A DNA stretch of 64,000 bases from Primula veris (lineage: Eukaryota; Streptophyta; Magnoliopsida; Ericales; Primulaceae): the NCBI GenBank assembly GCA_963682055.1, contig OY821749.1, forward strand, positions 3,956,336 through 4,020,335. Direction: 5' to 3'. Under the pieces are notes generated by a model. It did no database searches. It was not told where the DNA came from and was given only the letters and a program-made list of their open reading frames with translations. Below are positions 23,101-34,800 of this stretch, piece by piece. Each line of letters opens with the position of its first letter. The stretch's first letter is position 1. A program made the translations under genes and the position numbers.

Positions 23101-23598
23101 TCAACAATTCAAATTAACCAAACAAAATAAAAAAACATGCAAAAATGGGACAAATATCAACAATTATTAAAATTTCTATAATTAATATAAACAAACAACA
23201 AACAATTATATATAGCTAAGTGAATTATGGATTTGCATATTTTATATATTTTTTCCTATTTTACAAATAGAAATTACACAAAATAAATAATAAATTAGAG
23301 AATAAAAGATATACCTTCAATTATGGATAAGTTTGATTGATGATTTGGGGTTTTTTGTTAATAAATTTGATAGTTAATGTGGTTGATTGATTTGGGTGAT
23401 TTTTTGGGTTGAAAATTGGGGGTTTTTTGAGAGAAAGAGAGAGAATGTAGTATAAAAAATGTTTTTTTTTTAATAAAAAACGTAAGTTTCTGTTTTTCAG
23501 GGACCTGCTGTGTAATTTTGGCGCAGGGACTGACTGTGTAATTCTGAAAAGCAGGGACTGACTGTGTAATTTTGTAAAAAATTACACAGACCGTAGAT

Positions 23599-23653
23599 TG
23601 TATCATTTAATCCAAACCGTAGATTTAATCTACGGTTTGTATTAAATGATACA
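23599..23653. repeat. 55-bp imperfect palindrome near the MULE right end
   Basis: Centred on 23626 in GTAGATTTAATCTAC, with flanking arms TGTATCATTTAAT and ATTAAATGATACA. A second GACCGTAGATT...AATCTACGGTC palindrome follows at 23654-23676. This mirrors the left-end palindrome. Confidence 0.85.
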
Positions 23654-23719
23654 GACCGTAGATTAAATCTACGGTCTCTGCGTAAAAACAGAAATTATGC
23701 AGTACATTGAGAGCACCTC
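23653..23719 (-). repeat. Right terminal inverted repeat of the MULE
   Basis: Read on the minus strand it begins GAGGTGC at 23719 and matches the left end at about 55 of 67 positions. Confidence 0.88.
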
Positions 23720-23728
23720 TATTTTTAA
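23720..23728. repeat. Right 9-bp target-site duplication of the MULE
   Basis: TATTTTTAA, identical to 15024-15032. Confidence 0.93.
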
Positions 23729-23751
23729 TCAATCATCCACTTCAGTTATTA

Positions 23752-23786
<35 letters not shown>

Positions 23787-25918
23787 GAGGGGTCTGTATG
23801 CAGACCGTATGTGCTTGATACAGACGGCAGTTGTATTAGTAAAAAAGTGTACAAGTCACGCCACGTAATAAAAATTCAATCTATTAAAAATACAAAAATA
23901 AAATAAAATTATTTTTAATTAATATTTAAATTTAGGATAGACTTAACTAGAGTTTCAATATATTTATTTAAGTTTTTAATAGATTTATGATGTGTATAAT
24001 TAACGTTTATATTAATCTTATTCGGTCTTATAGTGCATAAGTCATACGAGGGAACTCAGTAATTAATACACGTGTTTGGATATTAGTGTATTGCAGGCGA
24101 CTCAATAATGTTTCAGTTTGTATGTATTTAAATATCTTTTTTTTAAAGTCATTTACATTGATAAAATATCCTTTTTATTGTCATTACTTTATTGAATGGT
24201 ACACACAGCCGTGTAAGAGAGTTCGGGTTTCAGATTTACTTTACTTTGTAGTTATGTACTCTTGTGTAATTATGTTAGTGGTTTCCTTGATGGCTAATCA
24301 CTAAGAGAAATTACTATTTAGTAGTTGTTTTAAAACTTAAATGTCTTGATTTGTACAAGCAAAAATGATACACAAATTGCACCACCTTGAATTCTTGGTC
24401 ATACATAGTAGCATTTTTTAGTGTATTCTGAATAATTCATGTATATTTTCTCTCCTCTTTGAACGACGATCATAGAAGGCGATTCTCTCTCTGCTCCATC
24501 CGACCATCTGCGTCGATGATTGACATCGAGTTCGCCTCTCTAGCGACTTGATGGCACAACGACTCCAACATTGGTCTAGTATGAGAATTCTCACGTGCAA
24601 AAAGATGAGTGACATCACATAAACGTTTAATGAATTATACACTAAATTTTTCCAAACAAATAAAGTAACTCGTTCTTTTTTGCTTTTATTACATATTTGT
24701 GAGGAACACCTTTTTTTTTTTTTTTTAATGATAACAAAACTTTATTCTAAATTAATAAAAAATAGAGTTGTAAGAAAAGTTGCATACGAATAAACATACT
24801 TTATAGTGAAATACATATCTTTATTTCAAACCATAAAGTGGAAACTTTATTTGGAAATTATCTTACAAGTGTCTTACATAAACAAGTCAAAAAAACAAAC
24901 TTAATGACTCCGCTCCTCGACCCCTGCTAGATTTGCTTTGTCACTACCGATATCTGAAACAAAATTATATAAGCAACGGGATGAGTATTTCCTTGAAAAT
25001 ACTCAGTAGGACTACTAACTTAAAGAAACTATAATAAAGTATAATATGTGAGTATAAACCGTAACTGCATATAGCTTCCTGCAAAAAAGACGGTTAGGCA
25101 AATAACGAGAAAAATATATATTCAATATGATGCATGAATTATAGAATTTTGAGTGTGTTACAATATTAGTGTCTATAATTTCTTATTCTCGTTAGAAATT
25201 TGGAATAATGACGGCAAACATTAGTCGTTCCCAAAAATTACAAGGTTACCGGTTTATCACAAATTGTAAACCCAAATTGTAAATAGAATTTATGATATTC
25301 TAAATTTAACTATAAACATCATCCCGAGGCAAAACATTAGAAGTCTTCATTTTTTTATATGCTTGATAAAATGTACTAAATTTTAATTATGATTTTTTTC
25401 TATTCATTAATAGCGTTAGTTAATCGAGTTAAGTCTAACAACGCTCAATTAGTATAAAATTTCCTCACTATAATGCATCTTGATTAGTGTTCAAAAGCAC
25501 GAAACTGTAACTAACACGTTTTTGCGAGAGGTTCATTTACAATATCGATCTTTAAACAAAAGGTAAATTATCCGTGACGTTCCACCAAATCGTATACTTA
25601 CCCAAACGAGCCAAAACGTATTTTTGAGTTTTGAAGCGAGCTTTTAAACATCACTTTTTATCTAAAATTTTAAAACTTGAGGAAAATTGTGTAAATAAGT
25701 GTATAATAAGTTCCAAAAAAGTACTTTTATTCCAAGCTATGTAAGCTAGCTAAAATGGTGATTCACCAAATATAATAAATTTGAAGAGACTTTCAAAAGG
25801 CCTACCAAAAAACATATTGCCACAAACACCATTTCTTCAATTCTCAAATACTCCATGAAATGAAATATTATCTGAAATATATAGTACTAGTAGTAAATAT
25901 ATATCTCGCACTGTATCA
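23729..25918. other. Intergenic region right of the MULE
   Basis: No gene seen. It contains a (TA)n tract at 23755-23783 and AT-rich sequence. A possible small element at 24417-24652 has short inverted ends (TTTAGTGTAT near 24417 and ATACACTAAA near 24645). The promoter of the next gene must lie just before 25919, where TATA-like words occur (AAATATATAG near 25872, AAATATATATC near 25896), but none can be chosen with confidence. Confidence 0.45.
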
Positions 25919-27039
25919 ATGGCATCTATCACTTCTCTCTCTCTCCTCTACCTCTCCTCCCACAAGTCAAACCCATTTCTCAAACCCCATTTCATCTCAA
26001 CCAACCCCAAAAAACTCCCTCTTTTTATTAAAATTAAAAACCCAATTAAACGCATTTCACAAAAACCCCATTTCCACTCCCTTTTAGCTCAATCTAATCC
26101 TTACCCAGTTGACCAAAAGGTCCAAAATGACCCAATTGAACAACACATTGAGAACTTATCCACAAAACAACAAAACCAACCACTTAAATTTGCATTATGG
26201 GTGTTGGTATGGGCCTCCCTCTCTCTAGCATGGTTCGCCGCTTCCGGGGAGGCGAATTCTGCGGCGGTGGACTCGATAAGGGCTTCGGGGTTCGGGGTGA
26301 GAGTGGCAAATAAGCTTCGTAGATTGGGTTGGGCAGATGAGGCTGTGGTGTTTGCTATGGCTACGTTGCCTGTTGTCGAGCTGCGTGGCGCTATCCCGGT
26401 TGGGTACTGGCTGCAGCTACGTCCCGTTGCGCTTACTGTCCTTGCGGTTCTTGGGTTAGTCTAGCTTTTTCGCAAGATTGATTTTTTTTATATAGAATTT
26501 TCTTTTCAAGATAGCTTTGTTTGGAGTACTGGTTTTAGGCTTTTAGCTCAGCCCAATTGTACTTACTGTCCTCTTGGTTCTTGGGTAAGTCTCGTTTTTG
26601 GGTTACCCCATTGCACTTACTGCCCTTGAGGTTCTTGGGCAAGTCTCGTTTTTTCGCTAGTTTCATTTCCTTTTTCCCAGATAGCCTTATTTGGAGTACT
26701 GGTTATAGCTCAGGCCCATTGAACTTACTGCCCTTTTTGTTCTTGGGTTGGTCTCGTTTTTTCGCAAGTTTTTTATATTTCTTTTGAAGTTTTTTTTTTC
26801 TTTCTGGATAGCCTTGTTTGGAGTACCTAGTTTTAGGCTTTTAGCTCAGCCCCATTGTAATTACTGTCCTCTTGGTTCTTGGGTTAGTCTCGATTTTTGC
26901 AGCTTTCATTTTTTTGTAAAGTTTTTCTTTTCCAGATATCCTTATTGGGGTACTGGTTATAGCTCAGCCCAGTTGCTCTTACTATCCTTTCGGTTCTTGG
27001 GTTGATCTCGTCTTTTCGCAAGTTTTATTTTTTTTAAAC

Positions 27040-27100
<61 letters not shown>

Positions 27101-30100
27101 TTCAAATAGCATTGTTTGATTGTAGCTCAGCCCCATTGCACTTGATGTCCTTTTGGTTCTTGAGTTAGTCTCATTTTTTCGCAAGATTCTTTTATTCTTT
27201 TTGTATAGTTTTTTTTTCTTCTAGATAGCCTTGTTTATAGCATAGCTCAGCCCAATTTCTCTTACTGTCCTTTCGGTTCTTGGGTTTGTCTCAGTTTTTT
27301 GCAAGGTTCATTTTTTTTAATAGGCTGCTACCCTTGTTTGGGGTACTGGTTATAGCTTTGTATCCTATAGTATAGTCCCATTGCACTTACTGTCTTTTTG
27401 GTTCTTGGGTTAGCCTCGTTTTTTCGCAAGTTCTTTTTTTTTCCAGATAGCCTTGTTTGGAGTACTGGTTAGCGCTCAACCCCATCACACTTACTGTCCT
27501 TTTGGTTCTTGGGTTGGTATCTTTTTTTCTCAAGTTAATTTTAAAAGTTTTTTTACCAGATAGCCTTGTTTTGGGTTGTGGTTTTAGCTCATCCCCATTG
27601 CACTTACTGTCCTTTTGCTTCTTGGGTTTGTCTTGTTTTTTTCGCAAGATTGAATTTTTTTGTATAGTTTTTTCTTTTCAAGAATAGGCTTGTTTGGAGT
27701 GCTGGTTTTAGGTTTTTAACTCAGCTCCATCAATCTTACTGTTCTTTTGGTTCTTGGGTCAGTCTCGTTTTTTCGCAAGTTTCATTCCTTTTTCTAAAAA
27801 AGTTTTTTTTCTTTCCAGATAGCCTTGTTTGGACTACTGGTTATAGCTCTGCCTTATTGAACTTACTGACCTTTTTGTTCTTGGGTTAGTCTCGTTCACT
27901 AGATTCATTTCCTTTTCTTTTTTTTCCTTATAGCACTGTTTGGGGTAATGGATCTAATGGTTAGAGCATAGCTCAACCCCATTGCTCTGACTGCCCTTTT
28001 GGTTCTTGGGTTAGTCTAGTTTTTCAAAGTTTAATTTCCTTTTTTTAAGAAATAATTCTTTTTTCCAGATAGCCATTTTTGGGGTACTGGTTATATCTTA
28101 GCCCCATTGTACTTGGTGTCCTTTTGGTTCTTGGGTTAGTCTCCTTTTTTCGCAAGATTCAGATTTTTTGAAGTATTTTATTCATTTAGGCTTGTTGGTG
28201 GACAAGGATGTTATTAAGCTACTATAAAGTTAAGATATTGGGTAAAAAGGAAGCACATTACTAAATGCTGACTAAGATTTCTTAGTAGTGTTAGGATCTC
28301 AAATAGCTTAAGTTAGCCATATGCGAATTCTATTGTATTATAAAAAACAGTGGGGAGTTCTGTATATCAGTTTGTATCAATTGGGTTACTAAAAGTTGTG
28401 CCTACTATACCAGTGGGATACTGGTTAGAACTCAGCCCCGTTGCACCTACTATCGTTTTGGTTCTTGGGTTCATCTCATTTTATTCGCAAGATTCCTTTT
28501 CTTTTTTTTTTTTACCTTTTTCTGATAGGCCTGTTTGGTAACATGGATATTGTTAAGGTATAACTAAAAATATGAGCTGAAATGGTAGCACGTAACTAAA
28601 TAATATATCATAGCCGTGTTATGATCCTAGGCTGCCCAAGGGTTTAATTATGTCCATATAATCTCAAAGGCACACTACCATTTTTTTAACTATTGGCTCA
28701 GCCACATTGCACTTACTGTCCTTTCGGCTTTCGGGCTAGTCTTGCCTTTTGAAGATTCAATTTTTTAATTTTTCAATTTATGTTTATTCTGATAGCCTTC
28801 TTTGGGGTACTGGTTACCCATTGCACTTAATGTTGTTTCGGTTACTGGGTTAGTCTCATGTTTTCACATGATTCAAATTTTTTGAAAATGGTTTTTTCTG
28901 ATAGGCCTGTTTGGTAACATACATTTTTTAAGGTTTAAATATAAAATATAAGCTGAAATGGTAGCACATTGCTAAATAAGATATCATAGTAGTGTTACGA
29001 TTCTAAGTTGTCTAAGGGATTAATTATTTGCATATAATATCATAGGCACACTACTGTTGTGAGTCCGTTTTCCGCAAGATTTTTTTTTCTTGATAGCCTT
29101 GTTAGGAATACTGGTTACAGCTCAGCCCCGTTGCACTTACCGTCTTTTCGATTATCGCCTTATCGGGTTAGTCTCAGTTTTTCGTGACGTGAACTTTCAT
29201 ACTCCCTCTTTGAGTTGCATAATTTTGGTGACTAAATTACTGAAATGACAATTTTGAGATGCTACCAAAGAGGACTAATATATAACCTCATAGGCAGACT
29301 ACTGTTGCAAGTAGTTTCCGAAAGTGTTTTGTACTCATGCGCTGAAGTAAAATTTATATCATATCTTCCACTAAATGCATGTATAATAATTTATGGTCAG
29401 ATGTAATGTGCATTTTATCGGGTCAGTCATCGCATAGGTGCAACCTATAAGCCGGGGATGTTTGGTCACGCAGTAAAATAGATTTGCGCTTAAGGTAAAA
29501 AGAAAACACTAGCATTGAAACGTGTTTCCTAGAAGGTTGCTAAAAATACATAGAACTCATCCTAGCGTAGGAAAAGTTCGGTCTACTTTAGACGCAAAAT
29601 TCGTATAAGACGTAAGCAGAGAGGGTACCCGTTGCTTCTTTTTTTCTTTTTCTTTTTCTTTTTCATTTAACACCTTTGATTTTATTTCATATTAGAATAA
29701 TTTAACTGTACTTCATGTTCATGTACACGAATGAGGATTTGCAAACAGTATTCACATAGTTGTTTCTTCATGTGTGGTTTTCAAGTTCTTGCAGTGCTTG
29801 CTATGTGATAAGTTAATTTGAACTCGTAAGTTAAGGCTAACACAAAACACGTGATAGACCCTTAATTCCCCGCAATCTTGATCCACTCATTTCCATACCA
29901 GTCTCTGGTGTAATAGTAATGACAATAATCATTTGGCTTCCTGACTTATTCTTTTTCAGATTTTAGCATAGTAACTAATGAACATGGCGTTTTAGTAGTG
30001 AAATTTTGTTTAGAAGTTGAATTGGCTTTTAGTGCGCCTATACAACACTAGTTAATTCTTTTTTCAGGGCGGTGTAGTTTTTTTTCTTTCTTTTCGATAT

Positions 30101-31055
30101 TCTCTTGCTCATGTGATATATTGACATATTTAATAATACCAATTGTACTTATATTTCTCTTTGGTCATATAAGGGACAAACTAAATGAAAGCGCACACTA
30201 TGAGCATGATGATCATGTATTCAGGATTTACAGAGTATCCATATGCAACCTATAACACATGACTTGCCTCAGATTGTAATTAAAATTTTGTTATACTGAT
30301 TATTGATCAGTTGTTGACTTGTTTCCTTTATTTTTCCTACTTTCACCGTACTCTGTCTTGATACATAAGGCACCATTTTCCCTTGATCAAAATAACATTT
30401 ACTGTGAGCCTTCAGCAACGCGCCTCCCCATGATTTTTTTAATGAAATAAGGATGAATTTCATTTAGGTTCAATTAAATAGACCTATTTAGCAGTAAGTC
30501 AAAACTTCTGTTTTTTTGGGAGGAAGCTCTGCGATGACGCATTCTTGTGACTTGTCCGATTAATTTATGTGTTTACTTATCTCTAAATAAGCTTCGAAAT
30601 TATAGCTTTTATTAATATTCCCGTATAATAATTGCAGGAATATGGTCCCAGTGCCCTTCATCCTTCTCTATCTAAAGAAATTCGCAACATTCCTCGCTAA
30701 GAAAAACCAATACGCTTCTCAAATGCTTGATTTATTATTCAGAAAAGCCAAGGAAAAAGCAGGCCCGGTCGAAGAGTTCCAATGGCTTGGCTTAATGCTC
30801 TTCGTGGCGGTTCCTTTCCCGGGAACCGGTGCATGGACCGGAGCTATTGTGGCTTCGATCCTTGACATGCCTTTCTGGCATGCCGTGTCAGCAAACTTCT
30901 GTGGGGTCGTCCTGGCGGGTTTTTTGGTCAACCTGCTTGTGAATCTTGGTCTTAAGTATGCTATAGTCACTGGTGTGGGTTTGTTTGTTTTTTCGACTTT
31001 TATGTGGACCATCCTTAGAAATGTTAAAAAGTCTCTGAGGTGGGGAAAATTGTAA
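25919..31055 (+). CDS. Small multidrug-export family (Sm_multidrug_ex) membrane protein, predicted plastid
   Basis: Two exons, 25919-26454 and 30638-31055, join in frame (GG|G, glycine) to give 317 residues. Residues ~1-60 are Ser/Lys/Pro-rich with few acidic residues, as in a chloroplast transit peptide (MASITSLSLLYLSS). Then come a transmembrane segment (FALWVLVWASLSLAWFA), the family motif LPVVELRGAIPVGYW, a helix (VALTVLAVLGNMVPVPFILLY is interrupted by the intron), the motif WLGLMLFVAVPFPGTGAWTG, and further hydrophobic helices to LRWGKL. This order fits the PF06695 family of small inner-membrane proteins, whose Arabidopsis member I recall as At2g02590. A drug-export role is only a family label. 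The 4.2-kb intron contains an array of copies of this gene's own exon-1 3' end. The exon 2 acceptor ATTGCAG is clear. Confidence 0.9.
26465..29190 (+). repeat. Array of ~18 degenerate copies of the host exon-intron junction inside the intron
   Basis: Exon 1 ends at 26454 with GTACTGG...CTTACTGTCCTTGCGGTTCTTGG before GTTAGTCT. Similar GTACTGG...CTTACTGTCC-TT-GGTTCTTGGGTTAGTCTCG words recur at about 26577, 26629, 26733, 26872, 26990, 27153, 27270, 27398, 27502, 27613, 27747, 27876, 28000, 28120 and 28457. Weaker copies lie near 28723, 28838 and 29150. Spacing is mostly 100-140 bp. Many units also contain a T-rich tract plus CCAGATAGCC just before the exon-like part. The copy near 28403 still reads IPVGYWLELSPVAPT, close to the exon's IPVGYWLQLRPVALT. 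Confidence 0.88.
27041..27098 (+). repeat. Uninterrupted run of 58 cytosines
   Basis: Poly-C from 27041 to 27098 within the intron array. The opposite strand is G58. Such a long pure C run is rare and its exact length may be affected by sequencing or assembly slippage. Confidence 0.9.
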
Positions 31056-31817
31056 GGATCAATTTTGAGATGTGTAATTGTATGTTCATTGAGGTGACTA
31101 TATCTATTTCTTCTCTTTTATTTACATTGATCTTTCATTGGGTAACTTTCAAGCGAAAAACAAACCAAAGCTGTACATATAGTTCTGGCTCAAACAAAAA
31201 TCTGTCAATAACCTTTCAGAATTTATATTTTATTTCAAGCTAGATACGTTACAGCGGCTTACCAATTTGCAAGAAGCCTATTTACAATAATGTACCAATT
31301 TGGCTCGCTTTTACGTTTGGGCCTTGCGAGTCTCCTTTTTCCTCCTTTTCTAACATTTGAAAGATCGCTTGAACAAGCGAAAAAAGACATTCGTTATGCA
31401 ACAAGGCAGTGCTCAGCCAGTTGTATTTTATCAAATGTCTTCTACCACCGATGCCTATCAGTTTCACTTCATGGAAAGCGGTTCATGCAACAAAATATAA
31501 GCAATTTATCTGCACTGCTGAAAATTTGAAAGAACTCATTTCTGTTCACTTCAGTTTTGTTTTTCTCAATTTTTTACTAGTTTTTTACACAATCATGTAA
31601 ACCTTTTTTTTTAAAGATTAAACAGACCAAAATCATGTAAACCTTGCGTGTTTTCTTATTACCAAATATATACCGAAGTGTTTCCTTATTACAATCCAGG
31701 CATCTAGCAGCAGTATTATCAAGTACAAACACGTGAACATCGATAATCACAACTTTTTGATCTTCCCTTATATATTACTACACATCTATATTTACATGTA
31801 ACTTATAAATCAGCAGC
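31056..31817. other. Convergent spacer between the Sm_multidrug_ex and DUF1338 genes
   Basis: Both genes end into this 762-bp stretch, so it holds their 3' UTRs. No further gene is evident. Confidence 0.55.
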
Positions 31818-34800
31818 TTATCCCGATCTTCGGGTAATCTGGTCTCTGGATGTACTCTCAAAGATCTTGTCAGCATTTCCGACCTCAAATCCCTCTCGCC
31901 TGTGGAACTCCTTAACCTACAAAAAATGTGACAATTAACAAGTAGCAAAAAGTATCGCAAAAAACTAGATTGTGAATAACAGGGAAATGAATACATTTTG
32001 CAATTTGAAGTTGTTTCCACGCCATCGCATTGTCATCTAGTCATGCATAAGAGGAAACCACCTTCCGCTCTGAATGAATAAAAGGCTTTTGAAATCTTGA
32101 TCGTCACACGAGTTTTTCCATGTGAAGAAATGAATTTGGTTAAGTTTTTGTGAACTGAGTTTCTGTTTGGGTCTTTTAAGTATTATAGTCCAGCTAAAGA
32201 CTTGTTTGACTGCAGTTTTTTAGCTGAAAAGGCAAGGTTCATGTTAATAGGTTGTATTTTGGAAAAAGAAAGAAGCTCGGCTTTTAAGCTCACCAATCAA
32301 ATGCATAACATCTTACAATTAAAAATTAAAATAAAGTGAGCTTAATATGCAACAAAACAAACCCAAGCAATCTCTGGAAACATTTTCAGGTTTCTTTCCA
32401 CTGTGACCATCACATGGCGCCCGTTTTAGAAAAAAACGCTTTACTTTTGTAGTTTCCAAACTCTGTGGGCCTTTGACCATTTCTTTTTTTTCTTTGAAGA
32501 GGCAATACGGTAGATAACAATATGCTTTCGAATAGGAATTGAAATAATTGACTTGATATCATTTTAAAAGAAACAATAATTATTCTCTGCAAATTCAACA
32601 CACTGACCTCTTCTTCAGGCAAGTTCTTGAACTGGGGAAGAATAAGACGTTCAGCAAACTCAATATACGAACAAGGTACAGATTGGGTCACCCCATCGGA
32701 AAATGAAAAAGAGACCGAATCTGCTACAGTTGAACTTTGCAGCAAAAGACCATCTGGGCTAACTGATTACGGAAAAAAAGCGAGTTAGTTTTTGTGTAAA
32801 TATAAATCGAGTTTACAGAACCAACAGTAAGCACAATTTTAATTATTAATGCATAGTTTTACCCCCTCGGTTCACAATTTGATGATTTGATCAGTAAAGG
32901 TAGAGTTAATTAACACCGTTTAGTAGTAGAAGTTTATGTAAAAGCTTCCCCCTTGCAAATGTCAACATTAGACATAACCCTATCTGAAGCTCAGGATTGA
33001 TTTTATATTTTTTGCTTAAATGTTAGACTACATTTGGTCAAATAAATTAAGAACAGAACTTTTTGTGGGTTTTTGCATTGAAAAGCTAGAAGATTTAAGC
33101 CGGGTGAGTCCAGCTTTTTCTCCACTCCGAAACATCTAGTGAATTGCTTGAAAAGTTGCAACTAAACAAGCCCTTTGTATTAGTGATGGTGAAGTTTCCA
33201 TAGTTAGGCAGTTCAAGGGGCTTAACTATTTTTTATTGGAGAGGGTAAAAAGTTGTACTCAGTGATACTTGAATTTCCGAGAAACTAACTTTTTCTAGTC
33301 TAGTTTTATTTCAAGATATTAAAAAATTATACTTAGAAGGTACAAAGCAAAACATACACAATCATATGTAAAGAAGGAAACTGAACGAACAGGTGACAGG
33401 AATGAAAAAATATACCCTTCAAAACACCCCCTTCAGAGTTCAACTTGAACCCATTGTCCTCGATAAATTGGTTGAGACCATTAATATGTTGTAAATGAGA
33501 TTTTAATCGATGTGTCGATATGGTTACATGGTTGACTGCATAACCGTTGACAAGGGTCCAAGCAGCATATTCACTTTCCCTGGGAAATTTAGAGCAAAAA
33601 TTAATTGGTCAAAGAATCACTTGACAGGTGCAAACAGAGAATTAAAAACCTTTTTATTTCTTCTTTTGCAGATGATTTATATAAAAACCTTTTTAATAAA
33701 ACTTTGCTGTGTACAGTTGTAAAATCTTTTGCAGGTGATTTATATAAAAACCTTTTTATTTCTTCTTTCCTCACAACCTAATAAAACCTTTAATCATCAC
33801 CCAAACTGTGTTACTAGATATACATGTGAACCAAATCCATTGTCTACAGAACATGATTGCTGTGTACAGTTGCGGCCTCGTGGATGTCTAAATGTATATG
33901 GTGGTGTAATTATAGAAGAATTCACGAGATACCTACCCAGCAAGCTAAATAGCTGAAAGTTTCAACATAACAATGGCACTGGTTACAATGAGAAACAATT
34001 ACCTAGCTAATTCCTGAAACTCGGAATATGAAGGTGTTTCCCAAGTTAAAGATCCCAAAGCACTTGCAAGAGCAGCATACTTGTTCCCGCTGCCTGATTC
34101 CGTGTACTTTCCAATTATTTTCTGCACGTACGAAATCAATCAAATCATACAAAAAAACTCAAGTGTTTGAGAGCTTAAAGTTCAGAATTTAGTCCCAAAC
34201 TTATTAAATACTTTCTATTCATTGTACAATTACCTAAATAAGAAAAGTATGAAAAAACTCGCCTGTATTTGAGGGCTCATTTGATCCACCAGAAGCTCGG
34301 ATATAAATATTCTAGGCAAAGGCGCATTAATACGACTGCCAGCACCAATTGATGAGAAGCTCGGAGGTGAAAACCAGAGAGCTTTTAGTTTCTTTGCAGG
34401 AAATCTCAACTCGTCTTTTTGTGTGTAGCCAAAATCCAAAAAGAAGTTTGAAATTGAATCAATCCCGTAACCATTTACCTGAAAATATAAGAACCAAATG
34501 AAATTAATACCCTGAAGGTAGACGCTGATTATAAAATACCCCCTATCTCTTTCTTGAAATTATAAATTATTGTGGTGCAGGTGTTATAACAAGGTGAAAA
34601 TTACATAACATAAAGAATTAAAGAAATGAATTTTCCTTGGCATATCATTGCAATCTTTTGGCTTCTTTGGAATTTCCAAGCAGCTCTTACGATATAAGCT
34701 AGCTTTTTGAGGCTCAAAAACAGTTGGGTTAAGTTAATCAGCTAGAACAAAATGCTTACATTCTAAGCTGGCCAATAGACTATAACTTATAATCGACAAG

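Larger units (their letters stand above)
15033..23719 (-). mobile_element. Complete 8.7-kb Mutator-like element (MULE) with transposase and PMD genes
   Basis: The left end (GAGGTGCACTTATTG...) and the reverse complement of the right end (GAGGTGCTCTCAATG...) match at about 55 of the first 67 positions, then both run into GTAGATTTAATCTAC palindromes. The element is flanked by a perfect 9-bp duplication, TATTTTTAA. Inside, both on the minus strand, are an intact 898-residue FAR1-type transposase with an OTU domain and a four-exon plant-mobile-domain gene. Between and around them lie hairpin motifs, two 178-bp tandem repeats, a telomere-like array and a 56-bp minisatellite. The intact long ORF and exact target duplication suggest a fairly recent insertion. 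The PMD gene, however, carries an in-frame stop, so full autonomy is uncertain if both genes are needed. Confidence 0.92.

Noticed and set aside
26957..27184. Minus-strand ORF with a long glycine run
   Set aside because: The run is simply the complement of the C58 tract.
26557..28541. Short ORFs in the Sm_multidrug_ex intron (for example with IPVGYWLELSP)
   Set aside because: They are read-through of the repeated exon-like units; the hydrophobic, Phe-rich translation is due to T-rich repeats, not to separate genes.
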